Positions 1 through 10,121 are shown, numbered from the stretch's first letter. The stretch is DNA of 64,000 nucleotides from an uncultured Aquimarina sp. (GCA_947498815.1 CANMLU010000003.1:372001-436000); one strand, 5' to 3'. Program-made: numbers and translations. The notes: generated from the sequence alone by a model not told the origin.

Positions 1-67
1 AAGGTTCAATTACAAATCATCTCTTAACAAGATCATTAACTTTCTAATAAAATTAAACCATAACTCA

Positions 68-760
68 ATGAAAAATAACATCTGCTTTTTTTGCCTGCTA
101 ATTCTTATTGTTTCTTGTAATAACACACAAGAAGAAAAAAAGAAAAATATAAATAACGAGGATCAAACCAATATACAAACTAAAAAAAGTGAGGAGCTTA
201 AATCCAATACACCAAAAACATCATCTTCAACTGACTCAAATTATGGGGATATAACAACTATAAAAAAATGGTTTGGTGAGATTAACGCTTCTATTTCAAA
301 CTATAAAAAGAAAGAAAATACAGACATTGACATCTATAAAGATAGTACCCCAGATAAATATTCATACGAAAGCGAAGAAATTTACCAATTGGCCATGGTA
401 CATCTCGAACGATATTATGAAAATAATGAGCTAAAAAAGGCAGTTGTAAAATTTGATGGGCATCAAGAAGACCAGGTATCAGAATATTATTTTTGGAACA
501 ATTCGCTGTTTTTTGTCTATAAAACTAAAGTCTACTACTCGAAACCCAAATCATCTGATGATTTTGCAAAATCGAATAAAGAAACAGCAGAAAATAGATT
601 CTATTTTCAGAATGACAAGCTAATAAGATGGCTGGATAACGATAAAAACCAAGTGGATTTAGCCGATGCCGCTGCAAAAAAAATGGAAGAAGAAATATTA
701 AGTGATTCGTATTTGTATAGCAATATAAAAAGTGATACCACAACACAGTATATGACCTAA
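68..760 (+). CDS. Hypothetical lipoprotein, 230 aa
   Basis: The N-terminus is a lipoprotein signal: a short basic start, a hydrophobic stretch and a lipobox ending ..IVSC at about residue 17, so the mature protein should be anchored to a membrane. A Lys/Glu/Asn-rich low-complexity linker (residues 20-60) follows, then a globular part with many aromatic residues (WFGEI, YYFWNN, VYYSKP). I recognise no family. It lies 34 bp before the SH3-domain gene on the same strand and may be co-transcribed with it. The reading frame and signal are convincing; the function is unknown. Confidence 0.75.
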   Translation: MKNNICFFCLLILIVSCNNTQEEKKKNINNEDQTNIQTKKSEELKSNTPKTSSSTDSNYGDITTIKKWFGEINASISNYKKKENTDIDIYKDSTPDKYSYESEEIYQLAMVHLERYYENNELKKAVVKFDGHQEDQVSEYYFWNNSLFFVYKTKVYYSKPKSSDDFAKSNKETAENRFYFQNDKLIRWLDNDKNQVDLADAAAKKMEEEILSDSYLYSNIKSDTTTQYMT

Positions 761-794
761 TAAACAAACCGTTATTTCTAATTACTTCAACATT

Positions 795-1490
795 ATGAGA
801 CACTTTTATACAATACTATTTTCGATCCTTTCATTAAGTACTTTTGGACAAGAACTGACTAAAGGGGTAATAATGCCGGGCCCAGGTTGGTCTTTTGATT
901 CCTATGTGTATATTCCAACTTCTGGGCTTTCTGCTTATAACAAACCTGGCGGAAAGAAAATCGCTCAAATCCAACTAGGGAAACCTGATGTGAACGGTGA
1001 CATTTTTGGTGCATTCATTAAGGTGAACGAAGAAGTCACTGAATACTCTAATTCTAATTTTGATGTGGTAGGTTATGATGTTATCGCACTGATTTATACC
1101 GATATTCGGGATAAATTTGTAAGAACTAATAATGGCTATTGGTTGAGTATAGATGAACTAGCATCAGAATGCCTACACCCGATAACCTGGATGGATTACC
1201 TAATCAACAGAGAAGATGTCTTGGGCTGGTACGCAAATGATCCAGGGCTTAATTTAAGAACTGGGCCTTCAACCACCTCTGATATTATACTTACCCTTAA
1301 AGGTGACCTTTTTGATATAACACCGACTCAAGAGGTCAAGGGACTTTGGTGCAAAGTTAAGGTAACAGAATACAGGGAGCATCCATGCTTGGGAGACGAA
1401 GATTTAATCATTCGAACCTTATCAGGATGGGTCAAACTATTATCGGATGACCAGAAACCTAACGTATGGTGCTATGATAAAGGCTGTTAA
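795..1490 (+). CDS. Secreted protein with SH3-like domain
   Basis: A 231-aa protein with a cleavable signal peptide (about 18 residues ending TFGQ). The region around residues 150-195 reads as a bacterial SH3-like fold: a GWYANDPGLNLRTGPS-type segment followed by a short beta-rich stretch with GLWCKVKV. Such domains usually bind cell-wall or peptide ligands. No catalytic domain is attached, so it is probably a binding or periplasmic accessory protein. It follows the lipoprotein gene closely and is convergent with the PorP-like gene, whose stop lies only 21 bp away. Confidence 0.7.
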   Translation: MRHFYTILFSILSLSTFGQELTKGVIMPGPGWSFDSYVYIPTSGLSAYNKPGGKKIAQIQLGKPDVNGDIFGAFIKVNEEVTEYSNSNFDVVGYDVIALIYTDIRDKFVRTNNGYWLSIDELASECLHPITWMDYLINREDVLGWYANDPGLNLRTGPSTTSDIILTLKGDLFDITPTQEVKGLWCKVKVTEYREHPCLGDEDLIIRTLSGWVKLLSDDQKPNVWCYDKGC

Positions 1491-1511
1491 AAAGAAAGAT
1501 TGGAAATTAAT

Positions 1512-2534
1512 CTACTTGGAGTTAACTGCAGGGCATTTACAATTCCAACGCTCTTTACGTTTTCCGAAATCATATCCCAAAGTGATTTGATGAAAACCAC
1601 CATCACTTATTACTACAGAATTGGATTGATAACTAAAGGTATACCCAACGAGCCATTTTTTGTAATTCACTCCCAAAAAAGGTGTAAAATATTGTAGTTG
1701 TTGATTCTCAATAGACACGCCATCTTGTGAAAACTCGGCTCCGTCCAAACTACGTCGATAAGACAATCCTCCCCATAAGGTTGTAGCCTCATTAAGGTCT
1801 TTATATACTTTTACATTGGCATCAACCGTACTTTCTTGAGTTTGTTCTGTCGCTTGATACATGATCGAAGGCTCTATACTCCATGCATCGTTGGCAATAC
1901 CAAATAAATATCCTAAAGAAAAAATATACCTACGTTGATTGTTCGATTCTTGTATTGGAGTATCATTATTAAAAATATCTCTTGTAGTTGGTAAAAGATT
2001 TTTCACGGTAAAATGAGCATACCACTCCAGATAATTATATGATAATCCAGCATCAATATTATAAAAAGCATCTTTTTGAACTCTATTCAAGATCACAGGA
2101 TCGGGATCAACAGGATCATCAAGGCCTCTTAAATCTACATTGGATTGAATAAAACCACCACTTAAACCAAAAGAAAGCATGTTCAAATCGGTTCGGTCCC
2201 TAGAGAATAATAAGTGATATGCATAAGTAAGATATACTCCTGTTTGAGAAAATCTACCGTTTTCGTCACGAAATACAATACCTCCCCACCCAGATTTTTC
2301 TCCGGTTCTAAAATTTAAGTTCAGCGTTTGTAAATTAGGTGCATTATCAATATCAAACCATTGTTTCCTTGCAGTTAGTCTTATTTTATTAGCATTTGCA
2401 GCCCCAGCCATGGCCGGATGCACCAAATACAAGTTGTCCGAAAGATAATCAGAGTATACAGGAATTCCTTCTTGTGAAAAGACAAATTGGGAATACAGCA
2501 CTACGAGTAATACATAAATGGTCTTTAAGTTCAT
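1512..2534 (-). CDS. PorP/SprF family type IX secretion outer-membrane protein
   Basis: A 340-aa protein with a signal peptide (LLVVLYSQFVFSQ) followed by the typical PorP/SprF opening: PVYSDYLSDNLYLVHPAMAG, i.e. the Y-x-x-N-x-x-x-x-HPA-x-AG motif of the family. The rest is alternating beta strands ending in a C-terminal strand with GYDFG, as expected for an outer-membrane barrel. Family members partner gliding or T9SS components, often encoded next to an adhesin they help secrete. No adhesin is adjacent here, so this is an orphan copy. SprA of the same secretion system lies at 25-32 kb. Confidence 0.88.
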   Translation of the reverse strand: MNLKTIYVLLVVLYSQFVFSQEGIPVYSDYLSDNLYLVHPAMAGAANANKIRLTARKQWFDIDNAPNLQTLNLNFRTGEKSGWGGIVFRDENGRFSQTGVYLTYAYHLLFSRDRTDLNMLSFGLSGGFIQSNVDLRGLDDPVDPDPVILNRVQKDAFYNIDAGLSYNYLEWYAHFTVKNLLPTTRDIFNNDTPIQESNNQRRYIFSLGYLFGIANDAWSIEPSIMYQATEQTQESTVDANVKVYKDLNEATTLWGGLSYRRSLDGAEFSQDGVSIENQQLQYFTPFLGVNYKKWLVGYTFSYQSNSVVISDGGFHQITLGYDFGKRKERWNCKCPAVNSK

Positions 2535-2764
2535 TTGGGTTCTATCTTTTATGGGGACAAATAGAATTCGTGAATTAAATTTAAACTGTCAAAAACAGCT
2601 TATATTGTGGGGCTTCACTATTAATTTTTTAAAAATTTTTTTTTAAACTATGGTCTCAAAGATATAAATTTTTGTTAGAACAACAGATTCTTGTCTTTTT
2701 AAGTATTATAAGTTAAAAAATGTTACCATTATAAATACTATACGAATATCGCATTGCTTTTTAG

Positions 2765-2772
2765 TAAATTTG
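2765..2772 (+). promoter_or_regulatory. -7 promoter box TAAATTTG of nfu
   Basis: An exact match to the Bacteroidota -7 consensus TAnnTTTG, ending 15 bp before the ATG at 2788. The TTG at its end is in frame with the gene and can be mistaken for a start codon. I could not find a well-spaced -33 TTG. Confidence 0.6.
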
Positions 2773-2787
2773 CCAAAAATCTGCATC

Positions 2788-3693
2788 ATGGAAAAGAATT
2801 TTGAAATTAAGATTGAAGCTACTTCAAATCCCGGTATAGTTAAGTTTGAAGCCAACTACTTTTTAACGCAACATACTAGTTATGAATTCGAAAATATAGA
2901 TCAAGCCAAAAACTCTGCCTTGGCACAGCAACTATTCTATTTACCATTCGTCAAAAGAGTCTTTATTGCTCAAAACTTTGTTGCCATTGATAAATTTGAT
3001 ATTGTAGAGTGGGCAGATGTACAAGAGGAAGTTGCCGAACAGATCAAAAATTACCTTAATAGTGGTCAACCGGTTATTATAGAAACAGACGCTTCAAAAA
3101 AAGTCCCTATAACTATTTATGCCGAAAGCACACCAAATCCGGCAGCTCTTAAATTTGTTGCTAATAAAAAATTGGTAACCGCAGGGCATGAGTTTAAAAA
3201 TATTGATGATGCCAAAGAATCACCTTTAGCACAAGAGTTGTTTCATTTCCCGTTTGTAAAAGAAATTTATATTAATGAAAATTATATCTCAATTATCAAG
3301 TATGACATGGCAGACTGGAATGATATTACAATTGAGATAAGAGAATTTTTGCGTAATTATCTAGAACAAGGCAAAGAGGTTCTATCTGCTAATGCTGCTA
3401 CATCTAAAAGTGAAACCGAAAAACAAGCAGATTTGGATTTTGAAAAATTGGATGATGTTTCAAAAGACATTGTAAACATTATTGAAGAATATGTAAAACC
3501 AGCTGTTGCCAGTGATGGTGGAAATATCTTATTTGATTCATATGATCCAGAGAGCAAAGGTGTGAAAGTAATTTTGCAAGGTGCTTGCAGCGGTTGTCCA
3601 TCCTCAACCTTTACTCTAAAAAATGGAATAGAGAACATGCTCAAAGAGATGCTGAAAGACAAAGTATCATATGTAGAAGCCATAAATGGGTAG
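2788..3693 (+). CDS. Nfu/NifU-type iron-sulfur scaffold protein
   Basis: A 301-aa protein. Two successive Nfu N-terminal domains (about residues 1-85 and 105-185) share the pattern E-S/A-T-x-NP, LAQ-L-F-PFVK and ENYIS/QNFVA. A linker then leads to a C-terminal NifU domain (about 220-300) with the cluster-binding CSGCPSS motif. It should assemble or carry Fe-S clusters to apoproteins in the cytoplasm. The double N-domain is longer than classical Nfu but is seen in Bacteroidota. I chose ATG 2788 because the upstream in-frame TTG is part of the -7 promoter box. Confidence 0.93.
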   Translation: MEKNFEIKIEATSNPGIVKFEANYFLTQHTSYEFENIDQAKNSALAQQLFYLPFVKRVFIAQNFVAIDKFDIVEWADVQEEVAEQIKNYLNSGQPVIIETDASKKVPITIYAESTPNPAALKFVANKKLVTAGHEFKNIDDAKESPLAQELFHFPFVKEIYINENYISIIKYDMADWNDITIEIREFLRNYLEQGKEVLSANAATSKSETEKQADLDFEKLDDVSKDIVNIIEEYVKPAVASDGGNILFDSYDPESKGVKVILQGACSGCPSSTFTLKNGIENMLKEMLKDKVSYVEAING

Positions 3694-3820
3694 TTTATCG
3701 AAAAAACGATAATTACACCGAAAATACTGTTAAAATATTACCCTCTTTTATTTCAAAAAGACTAAAGTATCTCGTATCTTAGAGATTCTTTCGTAAAATA
3801 TTAACTAAAAAATCATTAAA

Positions 3821-4021
3821 ATGGCAATTATTAAAACTATTGAAATAATAGCAAGCTCTGAAAAAGGTTGGGATGATGCAGCTAAAAGCGGGATAAAACA
3901 AGCTGGAAAAACAGTAAAAGGCATCAAATCCGCATGGGTATCTGATCAAAAAGTTATAGTAAAAGATAATGAAGTCGCAGAATATAGAGTGAGTCTTAAA
4001 GTATCTTTTGAAGTAAAATAA
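3821..4021 (+). CDS. Dodecin family flavin-binding protein
   Basis: A 66-aa protein matching dodecin in length and pattern: beta strand, one helix (WDDAAKSGIKQAGKTVKGIKSAW) and two strands ending in YRVSLKVSFEV. Dodecins form hollow dodecamers that bind flavins, buffering or storing FMN/FAD in the cytoplasm. It is a single-gene unit followed by a terminator-like hairpin. Confidence 0.9.
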   Translation: MAIIKTIEIIASSEKGWDDAAKSGIKQAGKTVKGIKSAWVSDQKVIVKDNEVAEYRVSLKVSFEVK

Positions 4022-4043
4022 AAATTTTATAATTTCCTTATAA

Positions 4044-4075
4044 AGAGCATTCTGAATATTTCGGGATGCTTTTTA
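4044..4075 (+). terminator. Terminator after dodecin gene
   Basis: An imperfect hairpin with arms AGCATTC and GGATGCT (one mismatch) followed directly by a T-run (TTTTTATATTT), 23 bp after the dodecin stop. Confidence 0.65.
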
Positions 4076-4084
4076 TATTTTTGG

Positions 4085-6205
4085 ATGTTACCAAAATTCA
4101 TACTAGTGAAATATTGGTTTTTTATCATATCAATTATATCCGTTTCTTGCACAAGTCAAAACAAACCCTCAATGGAACACCCATACACCAATGAACTAGT
4201 TCATGAGACTAGTCCATATTTACTTCAACATGCCCATAACCCAGTAGACTGGAAACCCTGGAATTCAACAGCGCTTGATCAAGCCAAAAAAGAAAATAAA
4301 CTTATTATTGTGAGTATAGGGTATGCCGCTTGCCATTGGTGTCATGTGATGGAGCACGAAAGTTTTGAGGACCCCGAAGTTGCCAAAATAATGAATGCGA
4401 GCTATATCAACATAAAAGTGGATCGTGAAGAACGACCCGATGTCGATCAGGTATACATGAGTGCAGTGCAATTGATGACCGGTAGTGGCGGTTGGCCTCT
4501 TAATGTAGTCACATTACCCGATGGAAGGCCTGTATGGGGCGGAACTTATTTTCCTAAAGGAAATTGGGTAGATGCTTTAAAGCAAATCGCCGATTTATAT
4601 AAAAAACAACCCGAAAAGCTTATCGAGTATGCTGATAAACTAGAACAAGGTATCAAAGCCGTTGATTTCATCGAAACAAATACTGATGAGATAAGTTTTA
4701 AGAAAGAAGATTTGGCTTCGGCCGTAAAAAAATGGAGTCAACACTTTGATCATCAAAAAGGTGGAACCAAACGGGTTCCTAAATTTATGATGCCAAATAA
4801 TTATCAATTTTTACTTCGATATGCTCATCAATCCAATGATCAACAGGTACTGGATCATGTAAAAAACACTTTAACAAAAATTGCATTTGGTGGAATTTAT
4901 GATCATGTTGGCGGTGGGTTTGCCAGATACTCTACAGATGCAAAATGGCATGTCCCCCACTTCGAAAAAATGCTGTATGATAATGCTCAATTAACAAGTT
5001 TATATGCTGATGCCTACTTAATCACACAAGATCCCTGGTATAAAGATGTTGTTTTTGAGACCCTGGATTTTGTTTCTAGAGAGTTTACAAATACTGAAGG
5101 CGCCTTTTATTCTTCTTTGGATGCCGATAGTAAGACTTTGAGTGGAGAATTGGAAGAGGGAGCTTATTATGTATGGACAAAAGAAGAGCTCAAAAAACTT
5201 CTAGGTGATGACTATGAACTTTTTTCAGAGTACTATAATGTTAATGCATATGGTCTTTGGGAAAAAGGAAACTATGTTTTAATCCGAAAAGATGACGATC
5301 AAAAGTTTTGTACTGATCATAACGTTAACAAAAAGGAGCTTGTCAAAAAAATAAACCACTGGAAAAAAATCTTGCTTGAGTATCGAGAAAAAAGGTCCAG
5401 ACCTAGATTGGATGATAAAACTTTAACGTCATGGAATGCATTAATGCTAAAAGGCTACTTGGATGCCTATAGCGTTTTTGGTGAAGAAAGTTTCTTAAAA
5501 ACTGCACTAAAGAATGCTCAATTCATTAAAAGTAAACAATTAAAAAATGACCATTCTCTTTTTCATAACTATAAAAATGGAAAAAGCACCATCAATGGGT
5601 ACCTTGAAGATTATGCTGCTGTTATAGATGCTTTTATCTTACTATACCAAATCACGTTCGAAGATGAATGGTTAGATATAGCAAAAAACCTTACTGATTA
5701 TACCCTTGAACATTTTTTTGATAGTAAGAAAAATATATTTTATTTCACTTCAGATGAAGATCCCAAACTAATTACACGCACCATTGAGTCTAGTGATAAT
5801 GTGATCCCAGCGTCCAATTCGATCATGACGAAAAATCTATTTTTATTATCACATTATTATAATCATCCTGCTTATAAAAAAATAAGTAAACAGATGGCAC
5901 ACAATATAAAACCTCAAATCGAATCCTATGCGGCGGGCTACTCCAACTGGTTGGATCTAATGCTTAATTTTTCTTACAACTTTTATGAGGTAGTGATTAT
6001 AGGAGAAGCATCAAAAATCAAACTCAAAGAACTAAGTACAACCTATATCCCGAACAAATTGATAGCAGGAAGTTTATCAAACTCTAATAGAGCCTTGCTT
6101 AAAAATAGATTCGTTGATGAAAAGACATTAATTTATGTATGTGTAAATAATGCTTGTAAATATCCTGTTGAAAGTGTCGAAGAGGCCTTGGAAATTTTAA
6201 AATAA
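4085..6205 (+). CDS. YyaL/SSP411-type thioredoxin-domain lipoprotein
   Basis: A 706-aa protein of the YyaL/spermatogenesis-associated protein 20 family. It opens with a lipoprotein signal (ISVSC). The thioredoxin-like domain (about residues 35-165) has the family opening [19 protein letters not shown] and a CHWC pair in [16 protein letters not shown]. The remainder is an alpha-alpha barrel resembling glycoside-hydrolase folds, with the conserved [12 protein letters not shown]. The biochemical role of this family is not established. The lipid anchor suggests a periplasmic or membrane location, whereas many homologues lack a signal. Confidence 0.9.
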   Translation: MLPKFILVKYWFFIISIISVSCTSQNKPSMEHPYTNELVHETSPYLLQHAHNPVDWKPWNSTALDQAKKENKLIIVSIGYAACHWCHVMEHESFEDPEVAKIMNASYINIKVDREERPDVDQVYMSAVQLMTGSGGWPLNVVTLPDGRPVWGGTYFPKGNWVDALKQIADLYKKQPEKLIEYADKLEQGIKAVDFIETNTDEISFKKEDLASAVKKWSQHFDHQKGGTKRVPKFMMPNNYQFLLRYAHQSNDQQVLDHVKNTLTKIAFGGIYDHVGGGFARYSTDAKWHVPHFEKMLYDNAQLTSLYADAYLITQDPWYKDVVFETLDFVSREFTNTEGAFYSSLDADSKTLSGELEEGAYYVWTKEELKKLLGDDYELFSEYYNVNAYGLWEKGNYVLIRKDDDQKFCTDHNVNKKELVKKINHWKKILLEYREKRSRPRLDDKTLTSWNALMLKGYLDAYSVFGEESFLKTALKNAQFIKSKQLKNDHSLFHNYKNGKSTINGYLEDYAAVIDAFILLYQITFEDEWLDIAKNLTDYTLEHFFDSKKNIFYFTSDEDPKLITRTIESSDNVIPASNSIMTKNLFLLSHYYNHPAYKKISKQMAHNIKPQIESYAAGYSNWLDLMLNFSYNFYEVVIIGEASKIKLKELSTTYIPNKLIAGSLSNSNRALLKNRFVDEKTLIYVCVNNACKYPVESVEEALEILK

Positions 6206-6490
6206 CCACCCTTTTTATGGCCATATATTAATATCAACTGTATGAAAAAGGTGTTTAAAAGGTCATAAATCAATGAATTATATCGTTTTCGTAAGTCATT
6301 TCTTTCATTTTTTACGGTAAAACAGTAATTAAATTATGTGAATTTACTGTTAAAAACTCCATTTTACTCCAAATAATTAAAGATTATGCACAATTCCATT
6401 GATGAATTCGTAAAAATAACAGCAAAAAAAGTCTTTCATTGCATTTAAACAGGTATTTTGTTAAATTTATCGAACCTAAATCAATGAATT

Positions 6491-7192
6491 ATGAAAAAAG
6501 TTCTACTTCTGCTATTTTTAGCAATATCTACTACATTATTTGCTCAATTACCCAGAAATCTTCTTACCACTGCTGAGAGAGTTAGTACTTTTGATGAATT
6601 TGATGGTTCGATATACATGAAAGGGAGATACAAAGAATCTAGTGTTATTGATGAGAAGTCTGGCACATATGACACTAAACTTAAATACAACATATACACA
6701 GATGCATTAGAGTTTAGTCAAGGTTCGAAATTGTTTAACATAGTAAAGGTTCCTACCACTCATGCAAGAATCGATGGTGATTACTTTTACTATTGTGATT
6801 TTAAGAGCCAAAGAGGTCTTAAAAGAGATGGATACTATGTATTGGTCGAATTAACTGATAAGTATCGTATTTATAAAAAGTTTACACTCAAAATCAAAGA
6901 ACCTACTCATAACTCACTAACACAGGCAGAGGACCCTGGTCTATTAAGAATGATCACTACGTACTATCTTGAAGAGAGTGGAGTGATAATGGAACTTCCT
7001 ATGAATAAAAAAGATATGCTTGCCGCATTTAGTGATAAAGGAAATGAGCTGAAAGAATATTTAAAAACAGAAAAAATTCGATTAAAGAAAGAAGAAGATC
7101 TAATCAGACTGGTTGCCAGATATAATGCTTTAAAAAGTACGGATTCAAACCCTTCTCAAAGTCTTCTTAGCAACCGCGATACTAGAAATTAA
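6491..7192 (+). CDS. Secreted protein of unknown function, paralogue 1
   Basis: A 233-aa protein with a clear signal peptide (LLLLFLAISTTLFAQ). The mature part has a beta-rich core with KSGTYDTKLKYNIYTDALEF, then paired aromatic strands, and ends in a charged helix (LKTEKIRLKKEEDLIRLV) and a Ser/Asn-rich tail. It is a tandem paralogue of the gene at 7489-8193: both share the KSGTxD-x-LKYNIYTDALE block, the YxYC-F block and the same C-terminal helix. I do not recognise the family. The 285-bp gap upstream is AT-rich with no other gene; a weak TAAATTTA box lies near 6465. Confidence 0.75.
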   Translation: MKKVLLLLFLAISTTLFAQLPRNLLTTAERVSTFDEFDGSIYMKGRYKESSVIDEKSGTYDTKLKYNIYTDALEFSQGSKLFNIVKVPTTHARIDGDYFYYCDFKSQRGLKRDGYYVLVELTDKYRIYKKFTLKIKEPTHNSLTQAEDPGLLRMITTYYLEESGVIMELPMNKKDMLAAFSDKGNELKEYLKTEKIRLKKEEDLIRLVARYNALKSTDSNPSQSLLSNRDTRN

Positions 7193-7231
7193 AGGTCTTA
7201 AGGTATACTTTAGAACATTGTCAAACCAATG

Positions 7232-7272
7232 AAATCACTTTCTATTAAAAAGGCAGAAAGTGATTTTTATTT
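7232..7272 (+). terminator. Strong terminator between the two paralogues
   Basis: A perfect 12-bp stem, AAATCACTTTCT paired with AGAAAGTGATTT, loop 11 nt, continuing into TTTATTTTAT. It lies 40 bp after the stop of paralogue 1, so paralogue 2 probably has its own promoter in the rest of this 296-bp gap. Confidence 0.85.
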
Positions 7273-7488
7273 TATATTAATCATCTAATATATAGAACCA
7301 TATTAGAATTCAAGCGTACACTTTTGCACACCTAATACAATTTGGCTCCTTCTTTTAAGAGTTACCCTTTTTGTTCTGGTTTATTGAGAGATTCAATAGC
7401 TAATTCAAACAAAAAAAATGTATTACATCCTATTTTTTTGCTTTTTGTCGAATATTTTATTACATTAGACATATCAAAGCATATGATT

Positions 7489-8193
7489 ATGAGAAAATTA
7501 CTACAAATAACAATTTTATTAACGACTACGTTTTTATCTGCTCAATTCTCCAGACCATTAGGAATACCCTCGGAAACTATTACCGAATTGGAAAGTTATG
7601 CAGGTTCTATTTATGAAAATAAAGAATATCAAAAAGGTACTGTTATTGACACAAAATCAGGGACATTTGATATTAGATTAAAATATAATATTTATACAGA
7701 TGCTTTAGAGCATAAACAAGGTGGTAAATTGTATGAAGTGATCAAGACTCCAAGCACGCACGTTCGGATAAACGACGATTACTACTATTATTGTGGTTTT
7801 AAAACTCAAAAAGGTATTAGAAAGAATGGGTATTATATTCTTGTAGAACTTAATGAGCAATATCGTATTTACAAAAAATACGAACTTAACATTACAGAAC
7901 CAAAAGAGATGGATCCCACGACTGGTAGTTCGACTACGGGTAAAATTAAAACCACTACAACATATTACCTTGAAGAGAACGAAACAATATTAGAGTTACC
8001 AATGAACAAAAAAGACCTATTATCAAGCTTTTCCGATAAAGAAGAAGAATTAAAAACATATATCAAAAAGGAAAAAATTCGTCTTAAAAAAGAAGAAGAC
8101 TTAATGAGGTTGGTAGCTAAATACAATTCCTTGAAAAACTCCGATTCTAACCAGTCACGAAGTCTTTTAAGTAATAGGGTTCAAAGTAACTAA
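7489..8193 (+). CDS. Secreted protein of unknown function, paralogue 2
   Basis: A 234-aa protein, nearly the same length as its tandem neighbour (233 aa). The start at ATG 7489 (MRKLLQITILL) gives a proper signal peptide ending FLSAQ; an in-frame ATG two codons earlier is possible, and the longer frame from 7342 has no similarity to paralogue 1 and is rejected. The blocks LKYNIYTDALE, YRIYKKYEL and EKIRLKKEEDLMRLVAKYN match paralogue 1 almost exactly, while the middle (PTTGSSTTGKIK) diverges. The 3' end overlaps the convergent tsaB by 47 bp. Function unknown. Confidence 0.75.
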   Translation: MRKLLQITILLTTTFLSAQFSRPLGIPSETITELESYAGSIYENKEYQKGTVIDTKSGTFDIRLKYNIYTDALEHKQGGKLYEVIKTPSTHVRINDDYYYYCGFKTQKGIRKNGYYILVELNEQYRIYKKYELNITEPKEMDPTTGSSTTGKIKTTTTYYLEENETILELPMNKKDLLSSFSDKEEELKTYIKKEKIRLKKEEDLMRLVAKYNSLKNSDSNQSRSLLSNRVQSN

Positions 8194-8809
8194 CATCTTC
8201 AAAATTCTCATTTAAAAACTTATGATAGCCCAGTGTTGCCATCTCATTTGCAGATGGCAATTTATTTTGGATAAATATGGCATTATCATTTTTACAAATT
8301 GAAGAGAATTTTTCTACACCATTACCTACAAAATACACTTTACCTTTTTCCAAAAATTCGGAAAATGACTCTGTCGACAAAATTTCTGCTCTTGTCTCTC
8401 GTATTTGTTCATGAGACTCCGAAAAAACTGCTGCATACACTTCCATCCTACGTGCATCAATCATAGACACCACAAAACTTCCAGGTTCTGGATCCACTTG
8501 CAAAGCCAACGCCTGCAGCGTAGGTATTGCCAATAATGGGATATTTAATGCATAACATAGTCCTTTGGCCGCAGAAACACCAATCCTTAATCCTGTATAC
8601 GATCCAGGGCCCATACTCACGGCAACAGCCGAAAGATCATTTAATGATACTTGAGAATCTTTGAGAAGCCTTTCAATAAAGACATGTAGTCGCTCTGCAT
8701 GAGAATATTTGTTATCGTAATCCTCAATCAATTTAATGACATCATTGTCCTTTACTAATGCTACCGAGCAATTTGTTGTTGAAGTTTCTAAACAAAGAAT
8801 ATAGGCCAT
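8147..8809 (-). CDS. tsaB: TsaB, tRNA threonylcarbamoyladenosine biosynthesis protein
   Basis: A 220-aa protein with the ASKHA-type opening ILCLETSTTNCSVALV and the conserved VSMGPGSYTGLRIGVSAAKGLCYAL block, both diagnostic of TsaB. With TsaD and TsaE it makes the t6A modification at A37 of ANN-decoding tRNAs. ATG 8809 is preferred over an upstream in-frame codon because a TATCTTTG -7 box lies at 8824-8831. It overlaps the convergent secreted-protein gene by 47 bp. The export operon lies immediately upstream on the same strand. Confidence 0.95.
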   Translation of the reverse strand: MAYILCLETSTTNCSVALVKDNDVIKLIEDYDNKYSHAERLHVFIERLLKDSQVSLNDLSAVAVSMGPGSYTGLRIGVSAAKGLCYALNIPLLAIPTLQALALQVDPEPGSFVVSMIDARRMEVYAAVFSESHEQIRETRAEILSTESFSEFLEKGKVYFVGNGVEKFSSICKNDNAIFIQNKLPSANEMATLGYHKFLNENFEDVSYFEPYYLKDFVTG

Positions 8810-8823
8810 TTTAAAAATTTGCA

Positions 8824-8831
8824 CAAAGATA
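8824..8831 (-). promoter_or_regulatory. -7 promoter box TATCTTTG of tsaB
   Basis: An exact TAnnTTTG match on the minus strand, ending 14 nt before the tsaB ATG, so the 5' leader would be very short. It also separates tsaB from the upstream export operon. Confidence 0.55.
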
Positions 8832-8846
8832 GCCTAATTAGGCAAA

Positions 8847-10121
8847 TTATTTTTTAGACTTTGCGTCACTTTCAGAAATTATTATATCTCCTGGCTTCAA
8901 TATTTTGGTAACCATATTATATGGGCCGGTTATCACCTCATCCCCTTCCTTTAATCCGTTGGTAATTTCAATATTACTATCGTCTTGAATACCCGTTTCT
9001 ATGACTCTTAATTTTGCAGTTTCACCACTTTTCACAAACACGCATTCGAATTTCTTTTCAATATCTGATATTTTGTCTTTGGAAGGTTCTTTTTTAACGT
9101 TGGAAGTATCATTTTTTATTACAATAGCGCTTATAGGCACACCAATTACATCGTTTCTTTTATCTGTAATCACATCAACAGTCGCGGTCATACCAGGTCG
9201 AAATGGAGAGAAATACTCTGGTTTTCCTTCCATCAAATCTTTATAAGAATCCTCTAGAATACGAACCTTAACCTTAAAATTAGTAACCTGATCTGCACTT
9301 ACTGCACTCTCTGCAGAATTGGCAATTTCGGTTACTAAGCCTTTAAATTGTTTTTTTAAATACGCATCAACTTCAACAATGGTCGAATCCTCTATAGAAA
9401 TTTTTACAATATCATTTTCATTTACATCTACTTCGACTTCCATATTGCTTAGGTTGGCAACACGCACAATTTCGGTACCAGCCATTTGTTGTGTTCCAAC
9501 GACTCTTTCTCCCAACTCTACAGACAACTTAGAAATAGTACCCGCCATAGGGGCATAAATAACTGTTCTACCCAAGTTATCCTTGGCCTCATTAACTGTA
9601 GCCTGTGCACTTTTTACATTATAATATGCAGATTTTTTGGCCGCTTCGGCCACCTCATATGCGGATACTGATCTATCCCACTCTGATTTCGAGATTACTC
9701 CCTTTTCAAATAATTCTTTATTACGATCATAACTTAGCTTTGATTCTTTCAAACTCGCTTCTGCCTGTTGGAGTCCTGCTCTTACATTTTCTAAAGCTGC
9801 TTGTGATCTATTAAGGCCAGATTGAATAATATCGGGGTTAATGCGCACCAAAAGATCTCCTTTTTTAACCTGCTGTCCTTCTTTTATAGGTAGATCAATG
9901 ATCTCACCAGATACTTCGGATGATAATTTGACTTCAACTTCGGGTTGTATTTTTCCTGTTGCAGAAACAGTTTCAATAATATTGATTTTTTCAATTTTGG
10001 TTATTGATACTTCTTTTTGATTTCCATCTTTACCGAACCAACCTGCTTTTTTTCCATAAACAAGTATCACAATTATAAGAAGAGCTATACCTAATATAAG
10101 GAGTAATCTTTTTTTATTCAT
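8847..10121 (-). CDS. HlyD/MacA-type periplasmic adaptor subunit
   Basis: A 424-aa membrane-fusion protein with an N-terminal membrane anchor (LLLILGIALLIIVILVYG). A lipoyl/barrel-sandwich half (VKLSSEVSGEIIDLPIKEGQQVKKGDLLVRI) is followed by a long coiled-coil hairpin (about residues 95-185), the second lipoyl half (APMAGTISKLSVELGERV) and beta-barrel domains. It would bridge an inner-membrane ABC exporter to TolC. It is the last gene of the export operon, downstream of tolC, and is the second adaptor in it. The substrate is unknown. Confidence 0.9.
   Translation of the reverse strand: MNKKRLLLILGIALLIIVILVYGKKAGWFGKDGNQKEVSITKIEKINIIETVSATGKIQPEVEVKLSSEVSGEIIDLPIKEGQQVKKGDLLVRINPDIIQSGLNRSQAALENVRAGLQQAEASLKESKLSYDRNKELFEKGVISKSEWDRSVSAYEVAEAAKKSAYYNVKSAQATVNEAKDNLGRTVIYAPMAGTISKLSVELGERVVGTQQMAGTEIVRVANLSNMEVEVDVNENDIVKISIEDSTIVEVDAYLKKQFKGLVTEIANSAESAVSADQVTNFKVKVRILEDSYKDLMEGKPEYFSPFRPGMTATVDVITDKRNDVIGVPISAIVIKNDTSNVKKEPSKDKISDIEKKFECVFVKSGETAKLRVIETGIQDDSNIEITNGLKEGDEVITGPYNMVTKILKPGDIIISESDAKSKK

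Noticed and set aside
1500-1697. 65-codon plus-strand frame
   Set aside because: Antisense to the end of the PorP/SprF gene with no independent support.
2770-2787. In-frame TTG start extending the Nfu protein
   Set aside because: This TTG is the end of the TAAATTTG promoter box; ATG 2788 is the proper start.
7342-7488. 47-codon N-terminal extension of secreted paralogue 2
   Set aside because: It would bury the signal peptide and does not align with paralogue 1.
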